Assembly: GCA_019009955.1 (NCBI GenBank)
Contig: CM032230.1
Location: 102,022,001 to 102,086,000, forward strand
Reading direction: 5' to 3'
From: Riptortus pedestris
Lineage: Eukaryota; Arthropoda; Insecta; Hemiptera; Alydidae
Length of the DNA stretch: 64,000 bases
This document shows, in pieces, positions 38,406-50,300 of the stretch. Position 1 is the first letter of the stretch. Each line of letters starts with the position of its first letter. The notes beneath the pieces were generated by a model. That model had not been told where the DNA came from. It was given only the letters and a program-made list of their open reading frames with translations, and made no database searches. The translations under genes and the position numbers were made by a program.

Positions 38406-38814
38406 TATTCTGTGGGTAATCTCCCAACAAATTGCACCTTGAATGTACTCCCTACAGATCATATGCAACTTACACAAGTCCTATTCCTGTTCAAACAACT
38501 GATTAAAAGTTGTGTTACATGCAATCTGGTCTTACCTGCCTATTAATAGTATAGTAATAGTGTTCAGGCAAGTGACCTACTTCTTTTAATTTTGGAGTCA
38601 CAAGAATGAGCAGAAAGTGTACAGCCAAAGTGTAGTATAGAAGTACACAAAAATTTACATTTGTGGTACAACAAAAGGAACAGTAAGTCACGATTCATTT
38701 CTTGTTTTTTTAGAAATGTACAAAAAAACTTCAATTTTACTTACTCGGACCTACAAAAAAAGAAAAATAATTTTAGATTTTAGACTTAGCTATTTTTAAT
38801 TCTGTTTGTTTGTT

Positions 38815-39033
38815 TATTATTATCTACGTCTACTTTATGCTACTATGGCTAATCGGGAAAGGTTATCTACAGGTTGCCACCCTTTTCTAGCCAGGGTGGG
38901 CCTGAGAAGTTTATTTAATGAGTCTGTCACTAAATAAATTTCTACTGCCCAGGGCGGGAATCGATCCCGCCATTCTAGGTCTACACACGCCAGATTAAGA
39001 CCAACGCCTTAACTCCACAGCTAACCTCAGCCC
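38815..39033 (-). mobile_element. tRNA-derived SINE, inverted copy
   Basis: Inverted copy of the same SINE, including the inverted B box (GGGAATCGATCCCGCC, about 38956), the body (GGTTGCCACCCTTTTCTAGCC) and the TTATTATTAT tail complement at the low end. Its head abuts the palindromic-end repeat that starts at 39034. I could not define a confident target duplication. Confidence 0.78.
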
Positions 39034-39460
39034 ATTTTAGCAGATTTCCCTTAAGGGAAATCAGCTATTGAGGTCTTACTCATGACGCGATTTTTGACAA
39101 ATTTCTTCAAATGTCCATCGATCCTACCCAAGAGATGACGAAAATGAGGTCCGTTCAAAATTATATATATATTTATCTGTTAACGCTCTAGCGGTCGCAA
39201 TTTTTGTTTGATCGTTACCAAATTGGATATTTAAACGTTTTATGCAAAAACACAGATCAAGTTTGTTAATGGCTGAAATCGGACCAGTGGGAGGGGGGGG
39301 GTTTAGAGGAGCGAATTTTCGAAAATTCAAAATATCTCCGTTACCATACGTTGGATCAAAATATTGTAAAGAACCAATCTCGTATGGAGATTTCTCTATT
39401 GTATAACTTCACGTGGGAAATCTGCTTAGTTTACGCAGCCCCTGCGTGACAGACTTTTTA
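39034..39460 (+). repeat. Compact copy of the palindromic-end repeat family (HINE-like)
   Basis: This is the clearest short copy. It opens with ATTTTAGCAGATTTCCCTTA/AGGGAAATCAGCTATTGAGG, then CATGACGCGATTTTTG, AATGTCCATCGATCCTACCC, a short (TA)n, TCTGTTAACGCTCTAGCGGT, TTAATGGCTGAAATCGGACC and a G-run (39292-39300). It ends GTGGGAAATCTGCTTAGTTT, ACGCAGCCCCTGCGTGAC and AGACTTTTTA. Both termini are present within 427 bp; the second half of the interior is deleted. Confidence 0.8.
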
Positions 39461-40381
39461 ATTTTAACCTCTCCTTTATGACTTTATTTTTTTTAATTGA
39501 AAAAGGTCAGTAGGTAAATCAGTCCTGTCGTTCGATCCGGAATGAAATTGCAAGGGTTGCAAGAGGATGGATTTGTGAAGGAAAACTAAGCTAAAGTAAA
39601 ACATGCAAAATAAAAATAAGCACCTTATGTATATAATTGCCGATGATACATACGGGATAAACACATTCATACCGACTATGATGTATGATATAAGGATTAT
39701 GATAGGGGGGGGGGGGGTAAGGATTTCCCTGTTTATATTAATTACACTTAAAGGCGCTGTTTGCATCAGGAGACTTACTAAAGATTGTCCAAATAGAGCC
39801 ACAGTCGTGTATGTGAGGGACAGGGTAAAGCGACCAATAATCAAATAGAGGGCCAAAAGAAGAAGAACGTTTTGAAAGATACAGTGTTTAAACAGGAGCC
39901 AATTCGGTACTGTTCGTGATGCATCCTCTTCCTCTCCTCACCCTTTACCTACAAATACACTTTCAAGAAGGCTTTCAATGTAAATGGTTAGAAAAGGGAC
40001 TTTTTCCGACAATGTAAGGATATTTGTTTCTTTCGGTGCCTTTAAAAGGAGAAGCAGTTTATTAAAAACAACAAGAATTGATGTGTAATTTACAAACTTA
40101 AAAATTGGTTTGGAGGGGGGGGGGGGTCTCGGTAATGAAATTTTAGTATATTTTCCGGTTACTTTATGCAGGTTCGGTTGCATTCGTAAGGGATCGGGAG
40201 CTTTCGGTTACTCTTTTAAGAGTTACCCCTAATTGCTAGTAGGAATTGTTGGCTAATTTCATTCAATTTTTCTGTAGAATCATTATTTATTAGGATTGTT
40301 AATAGTGATAAAGATCCATTATCACTTTAGATTAGACATTTCTATTTTTTCCCCCGCAATAAAACGGAGTTTTCGAAAGAC

Positions 40382-41329
40382 ATGACGTCGTCTTGGGGAG
40401 CGAACAGAACGACTCGTTTGAAGGATGGAATACATTTAAAGTAAGTCCAGTAGTTCCATTCGTATGTTTAAACGCTTTTTATAAAATTAGGATTACTTAT
40501 TATTTTTCATTTAGGCATTACATTCCATTGGTCTCCTCGGTAGCTCAATATCTAGACAAACGTAGGTGTATGGAAATTAAATTTACATCTTATGTTTTGT
40601 CACAACAATCATTTTCCTTAAATGGCAAAAGTATTCTCAAATCTTAAGCAATCTAATCAACCTAACCTGTACACTCTTACTGACACGCAGTGACTAATAC
40701 ATTAAAATGGGGCATTATGGTCATGCTATATTTTTCTAATAGGTCTAATATGGCAAAAGTATAACTGTCCACATTCAGTGTTCTGAGAACAACAAATGCA
40801 GATTTCCATGGCTATGGACTAATTACTAGCCTTCTGAAGCCATTGCATAATGTCTTATGCCTAATATTGTTGAACCATATAATTGTCCTATTTCCAGTCA
40901 GATATACATATATATTTATACATGCTGAAGGAAAATCAGCTATTGAGGTTGTACTCATGATGAGATTTTCAAAAAATTGTTTTCTTACCTGAGATACCAG
41001 ATTCCTTCACCATCGAGCACCTCAAAAATTGATGATTTATAGAGGAGTTTCATGTAAAAATACAGATTAATTTCGTTAATGGCAGAAATCAGACAAGTTA
41101 GGGGGGGGGGGGTTAGAGGTTGAATTTTGAAATATCTCCATGTTTGTCATATGTTAGATCAGAAAATTGTGTACAACCTGGAGAAGTTATAAATTATCAT
41201 AATTAAAGTTTCAAATTTGATGTCCTAGTATATATATTTCACTATCTTCATTATTAACCGAGATGTCAGTAATTTTTAGATTTCAGCGTTCAGTAACCCC
41301 TGCTAATGTCATATTAACCATAGAATAAT

Positions 41330-41390
<61 letters not shown>

Positions 41391-44300
41391 CAAATTTATA
41401 ATAACCTCTCCAGGTTGTATAAAATTTTCTGATCTAACATATAAAAAATATGGGGATATTTCAAAATTCAACCTCTAATTCCCCTCCTCACTTGTCTGAT
41501 TTCGGCCATTAACGAAATTAATCCTTATTTTCACATGAAACTCCTCTATATATCATACATTTTTGAGGTGCTCGATGGTGAAGGAATCTGGTATCTCAGG
41601 TAAGAAAACAAAGTTTTCGAATATCTCGTCATGAGAACAATCTCAATAGCTGATTTTCCTTCAGGGAAATTACAACTAAGTGTTGAAACTTTTTTTGGGA
41701 GAAATCTTTTCTTGTACTCTTGATCGCACCTCTTTGCCTACTTCTTTTGGTTCAGTACAGAGAATATTATAAAATCTTCCTGAAGAAATAATCTGTATAA
41801 TGTCTGTATAATCTTTATATTTTAATTTTTTTTTTCATTTTCAAAATTTTAGAGATAGTGAGATTTTACCTTTCCTCAAGTTTTAGGTGTTATTAATTAT
41901 TAGTTATTATAATAAATAATCATTGATTGTTTTTCAGAGAGCTGTTTGAAAAGTTTAGTTCAGAATTTACATTAGATGCTTCTCAAGTAGATGACAGTAT
42001 TGAAACTCAGAGGGAATCTAAGATGGAATCGGTTTTTGACTATGATGATTTTGCTCCATTTATTAATTTGGATTGCATAAATACTGGCGATGAAGATGTA
42101 GCTTGCTCTCCATTTGAGCAATTGAAGAAAAAAATGATACCCATTACCGATGATGGAAAACTTTTAAAAGTGGTATGTTCTTTTTGCTGTTTCATTTGTT
42201 ATATTTACTTCTTTTGATACACAAATTTTACGATTCACATGCTCTGGCCAACATTATTTATTTAATAACTAAACTTTTTAATTTATTTTTGCTTAGTTTT
42301 ATTTTTTAATTTATATCAATCACCTGCATTACTGTACATTCCTATTTAGTATTGTATAATCCTCCATCCAAAATATTTATTTTTTTGTAAGTTGTCTGAA
42401 AATTTAGACATTTTATTCTTAATAAAATATTGATTTACAAGTTATACAAATTTGTCAAATATCAATATATTTTAACTCTGTTCTGTAAAACATTAGATAT
42501 TAAGGCATGGAAGTGGTGATGTCATTCCCCCAAACTGTGTTGTTTACTATCACTATAATTGCTATCTGGAAATGGAGGAAGTACCTTTTGATTCATCATA
42601 TCTTCGGCATCAGAAGCCTTTGAGAATGCAAATTGGAGTTGATTCAATGTATTATGGTTTTGAAAAGAGCCTGTTATCTATGAAGGTTGGCGAAAAATCG
42701 CAGTTTTTAGTAGACCCATCTTATGCTTTTGGGAAAATGGGAGTACCACCTAGAATTCCTCCAAGTGAGTCATTTCTATACTTCTAAATTTTGTATTGGT
42801 GTTAATATTAAAGAAAAATAAATTTGACTTAACACTCTTTTTAATGAACTATTATGTTTTCAGATGCAACTATTCTTCTTGAAATAGAATTATTTAGAAT
42901 TGTTGACTGTGGTGCTGTAGTTGAGACCACAGATTTATCTCAAGAAGAAAAAGAACAATTTTCTGCTTGTTATAAGAAAGCTAAAGCCTATCACCTTTTA
43001 GGAAATGATTCATTCCAACAAAAAAAATTTGCAGCTGCTCTTGAGAAGTAAGGACTGAAAGATGAACTATACTCGCTACTGCAAATATATTAAATTACTA
43101 TTTGTTTCACTAGATTTTATTTTAATGGGCTTAAAATGAATTCTTAGGGTTTTGAGATTAGAAGCTTTCTCACTAAGTTTTAAGTTGTTTGATAAATTAC
43201 CGCAAGAGTCACTTATCTTATTAACAGATTTCCCAAAGGGGTATTACTTAATTTAGCAGATTTCCCTTAAGGAGTAGCAGATTTTCCTTAAGGGGTATTA
43301 CTCAATTTTAGAAGGGGTGTTACTCAATTTTAGCAGATTTCCCTTAAGGGGTATTACTCAATTTTAGAAAGGGTATTTCTCAATTTTAGCAGATTTCCCT
43401 TAAGGGGTAGCAGATTTCCCTTAAGGGGTATTACTCAATTTTAGAAGGGGTGTTACTCAATTTTAGCAGATTTCCCTTAAGGGGTGTTAAAAAATTACAT
43501 TATAACCAATTTGGATACATTATAGCGACAAAAACTAATCCAATGGTAATAGTAATTTAAAAAGTAAAAACAATGACGTATTAACTCTTTTTGTAATGTT
43601 TTTATGATAATTTCACTCCCTGCATTCAATTTGTTTCTTTGGAGCAATAGGTGTGATTTTTTAGATCAATTTTGGTGATTAGAAAGGTAATCACTAAAGA
43701 TATTCTTTTGCATCTGTAACATTTTTCCGTCATAACTAATATTTGTCCTAACTAATACGATAATTAGCTACCAGAACATATTAAAAAAATCAGTGAAGCG
43801 GAATTATAAGTAGAGTTTCCAATTTGTTTGAGCTATTATTTTAAATTCAAATTTTCTGAGAGGAATTATTTATTTTTAGCTATAGGAAAGCTGAGAATGC
43901 TTTACATAAGAGCATAATGTACAATGATGACGAAGAAAATCAATGTAAGAAGCTTCTCTTGAAAATTTATGTTAATATCTGTGTGGTTTATAGTAATCCA
44001 AAAATGAAATGTCCTGAAAAAGTTTGTAGTATAGCAAAAGAAGCATTCTCGTCTTGTGAAAAATTAGCTGACAAGTCTGCTAAGCTCTTTTTTTGGTAAT
44101 ATTTGATTTTTATATATAATTTTTTTTTTTTATGTTAAAGAATGGTTTGAATAGGTATATAAAATAATTATTAGAAATATATTTCTTAGACCTTTACTAC
44201 TTTATGTAATATGATGGAGGTGGTGCTCCATGCCATATGTATATTAGCAGATTTCCCTTATAAGAAGTTGCACTCATGACGTGATTTTTTAATTTATATA

Positions 44301-47300
44301 TATGTTACTGTAAAACCCCGAAGTGTGGTAAATGTCAGGATTTACCAAGAGCACTGGTTAAAGTCCGAAATCTAGACGAAATTCGAGCTTTTACCGCTTG
44401 GCAGTAGGTTAATTCCTGGATTTACTGTCTGGCTTGGTAAATGCCTGAAAAACATTATATAAATGTGAGATTTCGTACTTTTATCAATGCTGTTGGGTAA
44501 ATGTGGGGATTTGCCAAGGCTCATTGGTAAATGTCCAGTGAAGAGGAGTGGGGACGGGGATACTCAAGAAGGTTAACCGAAAATACAAAAATGTTTCTAC
44601 TGAGTCAGTTGTTATTTATCTGAGACTGTGTAAGCCATGTATGAAAAAAACAGAAAGTTATGACTAAAGGGTTAGTTCTTAGGCCAATCGTCCACAGTGA
44701 AATGAACTTTCAAGCTCAAGTAGATTTAATTGATATGCAGTTAAATCCCGACGGTAATTTTAAGTTCATTTTCGTCTACCAGGACCATCTTACAAAATCC
44801 GTCATTTTACGCCCTTTACGGACCAAAAGAGCTGAAGAAGTTGCCTACAACCTCCTTGATATTTTTACAACTTTCGGGGCCCCTTGCATTTTACACTCTG
44901 ATAATGGACGTGAATTTTGTAATAAAGTTATTGAAATCTTGTATGGCTGATATCAAGATTGTGCATGGGGAAGCTAGGCATAGCCAGTCACAAGGTTCCG
45001 GTGAATGAGCGAATCAGGATGTTGAAAATATGTTAGCTACATGGATGGAAACCAATGATACTTCAAAGTGGTCTGAGGGGATTAGGTTTATTCAGGCCTT
45101 GAAAAACAGAGCCTACCACGAAGGAATCAAATGCTCTCCCTATGAAGCCATGTTTGGAGTCCCCATGAAAATGGGTTTGTCTACCTCGAAACTCCCTTGT
45201 GATATGATATCTCGCTTCTGTGGAACAGCTTGAGTAAATTCTTGATGATACTACTGTATCTTTTCCATCTACTTCCCAACAAGATGAGGTTCAAATGTTG
45301 GCTCTTGAGGGAGATATGACAAAAACGTTGGAAGTAAAACATCCTGATGGTGACAAACTTCAGCAAGGCAGTGCCAATAATAAGTTATCTGCCACCGAAC
45401 AGAAGATGTGCTCTGTCAAAGAAATTCGCCAAGCAGCCAGGGAAGGTCTTGAATCACAGGCCAAGAAATTGGAAAAATCGACGAAAGGAAAATTCCCAGA
45501 TCCCAATTTTGGCCAGAACGTGAGGATCAAAATTCTTGATGTTGACCAATCAAAAATCGACCCCAAAAGCAAGGTTACAGTGATCGTCAAAAAAGAAGTT
45601 GGTTTCTACCAACTCGGAACTTATTCAGGAAAATTGAATGCATTATTTTCGCGTAATCAATTAACAATTTGCACCGAGATTTTCATGACTTCTGATGAAG
45701 TGCCCGACGAAGAGATAAGCCTTTGCACTGCAGTTCGGCAACAGTCATTTGTTGGTGGCCAAGGTTTCAAAAATACAACTGCTTAAAAAAATGTTCAAAT
45801 AAGAAATGTTTGTTAGCTAATATGAAGTGCAATTCAAAGTGCCACAATTCTCTCCCATGTTGTAACAAATAATAATAAAACTTATTCTAAAATTTTCATT
45901 TCAAATAACCTTTATTCCAATTTTTACCGGCAGACGCTGGGAAATGTTAGGATTTACCAAAATCTGTTGGTAAAAGTCCGAAAGTCGCATCCTGACTGAA
46001 ATAATTCTAGCTTTTACTGAGCCTCTTGGGAAATCCTAAGATTTACTGGCTAAAGTCCGATTTGAAAGATAAAATCGGACATTTACGAACGCTTCTGGTA
46101 AATCCTAAGATTTACCGGTAAATCTTAGGATTTACCACACTCCGGGGTTTTACAGTAACATATACATATTTGTCTGTTAACGTTCTAACAGTTGCAATTT
46201 TTGTTTAATTGTACTTACCTCGATATTTAAACGTTTTATGTGCTAATGGCTGAAATCCAACCAGTGTGAGAAGGGGTTTGAGGGACATTTCAAAAATTCA
46301 AAATATCTTTGTTATGCAAATGTAATGTTCTATAAATGTTAATATACATTTTGTTCCTATCTTGAATATTTAGCATGATTTTTAAATATTTTAGTTTTCA
46401 GCCATCAGTAAACCCCTACTCCTACTCATTTCATATTAATGACAAGCTGTTTTTATCAAGTAACATTACATTTCTAGGTTAAATTCCAATTATTGTTTTC
46501 AAGGAACTTATACTTTGTGAGATACATGCAAATACGTTATGTGATGACATCATAAATCAAGATTTTACATTAAAGTGTTTATTTGATCTATACAATAATC
46601 GATATTTAACCATTTAATTCAACACTAAAGTTCATAGCTGTTAATGTTTAAAATAAACCTGTTGGGGGTGGGGGGTAGAATTCAAAATGTCTTTGTTATT
46701 ATTGTTGTATTGAAAAATGTTACAGAACCAATTGTGTTGGGCTATTGATGCCCTACAATTGCTGTTCAATACATTTTTTCTTAGCCAAAATATTATGGGA
46801 GTCAGTCATACTTTCTTGTTTACAGCCTTCAGTAAATCCCCACTTCTACTTATCGGATTTTTATTTGGAAATAGAAAATATATTGATATAAAAGATAAAT
46901 AGTATGTCATACCATCATGTGGGAAATCTGCTTAGTTTACGCAGGCCTTTAAAATAAATTGTTCACTTGGTTTTGATCATGGCAGTTTGGTTGTTATATT
47001 TAAAAGTGGTCATGCAAATGTTAGTATTTTTATTTACCTGTACCTTTACCCAGGTGCCCAGAGGTAAACAAGTTAAATGATTATAGCTTTTTTGTTAATC
47101 ATATAGTTTTTGAAGTTTAGCACCATATAATAATGGAATTAAGCTGTATTTTTAACAAAATTAAAAAATTCCGTTACATTGAAACACAACACAAAATTAA
47201 TGCCGAATTTAGTTGCTTTAAACACATTTTTTTTTTATTTAAAAAACTGTTGGCTCAGCAGCACCTAAATCATAGTTACCAAGTCTACTGCTTTTTACGG

Positions 47301-50300
47301 GAGACTCCCATATTTTGAGGTTATCTCCCAGTTTCCCATATAACCCTACTTTTCTCCTGTTTTTTAAATTATTTTTTGAAAGCTAAAATTGATTACAAAC
47401 ACTTCGACAGTATCAAAGTTATCTGGCATTTCTGGGAGAATTTCTCCAGTTATTCAATAGATGGCATGCACATGGTTATGACCGTCGACGACATGTTTGT
47501 GACGTCTTTCCGAAACTATCCAAATTGAGAGGGTTGCGTAGGGCACAAAAAAAAAAAATAAAGGCAGGGAAAATCATTGCAGACAAAGAATGCATGAAAC
47601 ATAGATATAATGCCATTTATTTTGTTAAACACAAAATAGAATTACAAAGTTACCACTTCTCATAAGGAAAACATGGGTTTTGACACGTGAAGAAAGCCTT
47701 TTATTTATTAACAATATAAGTTAACAGAGTATATTGTTCATTTAGTTTGTACATTAATCCAGTTTTTGATAAAATGAATGTAACTCTTCAGTCACAAGGC
47801 TCCATACATTCAAATATTGAATATTATTTTCCATGTCCACTTAAAAGAATTTATTTATACCTGCTCATTGAGAATGGAATTTGTTGATTAAGATTCACTT
47901 GTAACTACCATATGTTTGGCCATTCCTCTCAGTTAATGTTTTTTCTTCTTTGTTTGTGTCTCCCGGAACATTGTGACCTTTGATGAATGCATCAAGTAAT
48001 AACTGTTGCAAAACTTCAGCCACCGTAGTTTTCACCATTGTGTTATTTTCGTGCCTGTAGAGTTAGCATTATTCTTGTGGTATAAAAGCATTAGCATAAT
48101 ACTCATACCAGCCTAGTATTAGCAACATTCTCATGTTATGAGTGTATTAGGATTATTCTCATGCTATAACATTACTATTATTGTGCTATAAGAGTATTAG
48201 TTTATTCACGTGATATGACTATAGAGATGTTACACAAAACTTCTAGCAGTTGATCAGTCATTCTTCCCCATTGGGCGAAACATCTAGGCCATGTGACCAA
48301 TTTTTTTTTTTTTTTTTACATTCCTCACAAAAAAATTTAGGGTATGTAAAACTTCCTATATGACATGGGCAAGATCAGCATCTGAATTAGTATAAATTAA
48401 TTTTTGTTCAATGAAATATCTCTATAATATTAAATTGTTTTGTATGCTTACTTTCAGTGTGGGCAAAGCAAATATGGAACTTGGTAATTTTGATGGAGCA
48501 ATGAAACAATTACGACAAGCTTTGTTATTGGAACCTCATAACAAGGAAATCAATCAAGCTTTGGCTGAGGTTAGTGTCTAAATATGTTATTTATTTCTAA
48601 GGATGATAGTCCTTAACTTCAATATATGATATATAAGTAAGAATAATAGCAATTACTTTGAAATACAAGAAAATTAAGTAAAATAATGAAAATGATCGAG
48701 ACTATAGTTTTAACCTTGACTATTTTAATTTCACTGATGACTTCTTTATTGTGGATCCAAATAATGAAGGGAAGAGAAAATAATATTTCATTGACACATG
48801 ACCTAAAAAAAAAAATAGATGAAGATTCTAAATTGAAATCTGGGAAGAGAAGCAGGAAAAAAGACTTCCAGACACTGAAACGGAAACCAATAAGGAAAGA
48901 CTGTTAAAAAAAGAAAAGTTAAACAAACAAAAATGGATAAATTCATAATTAAATCCAAGTCAGTAATTGAACCATATTTAAATAACAAAAGGGGTTCGGG
49001 TTAGCTAAGTCTAGTGGTCTTAATCTCACATGGTAAACTTAGAGTGGCAAGTTCGATTCCCACCTGGGCAATAGGAATTTATTTAGTGATAAATTCATTA
49101 CTTAAAATCCTAAGTTCCACCCTGGCTAAAAAAGTGTAGAAACCTGTCCCAATTAGCCATAGCAGCAAAAATGAACGTTTATAACAAAATCAATCATAAA
49201 CATCTTTACTAACCTCAACTTGACCATGATAAAATGGTTCATGTAAAACTAAAGATCAAGTTTGTTAATTTCTGAAATTCGTAGGAATGGAGTTTAAGGA
49301 AGTGGTAAATTTGGGTATTTGCATATTGAATAATTTTATATCAGTTTTGCTGATTGAAGTAATGGCCTTCGTGTTTTGTTGTTGTTATATATATTTGTTG
49401 TTCAAATATTAATGGACTTTTGTATGGTCAGCTTTCACATTTTCTATTTATGATTTCCTTTTTATGCTTATATAGCATTAATCATCTCCAGCTTACATAA
49501 AGGTTTGTTTCTATAGGGTTCTTAACTAAGGAGAAATAGAGAATAGAATATGAGTTAATGTAATTTATAAGACATTCTAGTCCATGGGAAGTATGTACCT
49601 CCGTTAAAGACTTTTTTTTTGGGGGGGGGATTCCCCCCACTCTTACTTATTTGATTTTCATTTTAAACTACTATATCACTCCACATATCTCGCCAGTATA
49701 GTTTCTTTACCTAATACACTACCACTACCCTCATTAAATTGAAATTGTTATATAACTTATACCTTTGACAAAATAATCTCCTGCTTTCTATACATTTGTC
49801 TGTAAATGTTAAAGGAGTTACTTATTTTTACTATTCTACTTCTGTACTTTCGATTTTCACTTAAAACTGTTGTATAACTAAACGTCGCATTCCTAGCTTA
49901 AATTTCAAGTCTTTGGGTAAGCACTAATGTCGAAATAGAGTGTAAGAAAGTCTTTTTGCAGTTTCTTGGGTAACTGACTTTTTATATGATGTATTCGTAA
50001 TTATGTTGTAATATGTAATAAATTATTGCTCATTTGTTTTTCTCGTGACACTTGACAAATAAAGAGTAATTTTTAAAAGTTTTTTAATTAAATAAAAATT
50101 AAACTCTTTTCAGTTGGAAGAAAAAAAGAAAAAGTACTATGATCATGAAAAAAAGACTTATCAAAAAATATTTGGCTTTAAACCACAAAAAAAGAAAGTT
50201 GAACTTCCAAAACCTGTAAGTATATTTATGTATCTTTAATCTATATTTATTTTACCTTCAGATTTGCTTATGCTTCAATGTGACTATAGAATAAAATTCC

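Larger units (their letters stand above)
44245..46950 (+). repeat. Palindromic-end repeat copy split by a DNA transposon, intron 5 of the shu-like gene
   Basis: The left part (44245-44302) has AGCAGATTTCCCTTATAAG and CACTCATGACGTGATTTTT. The copy resumes after the transposon at 46161 with TATACATATTTGTCTGTTAACG, CTAATGGCTGAAATCCAACC, TCAGTAAACCCCTACTCC and TGATGACATCATAAATCAAG. It ends GTGGGAAATCTGCTTAGTTTACGCAGG near 46945. Removing 44303-46160 plus one TATA restores family order, so the transposon inserted into an existing copy. Confidence 0.75.

Noticed and set aside
39476..39856. A 126-codon minus-strand frame
   Set aside because: It spans a C-run and has no motif. Compositionally it matches random AT-rich sequence, and a plus-strand frame overlaps it equally well.
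43225..43488. CRISPR-like array (seven short palindromic repeats with spacers)
   Set aside because: The window is spliced eukaryotic DNA; spacers are themselves repeated or absent, and the unit is the end of a dispersed element.
48686..48907. A 73-codon frame with a hydrophobic N-terminus and Lys-rich tail in intron 6 of the shu-like gene
   Set aside because: No homology recognised, AT-rich codon pattern, no splice or promoter evidence; likely chance.
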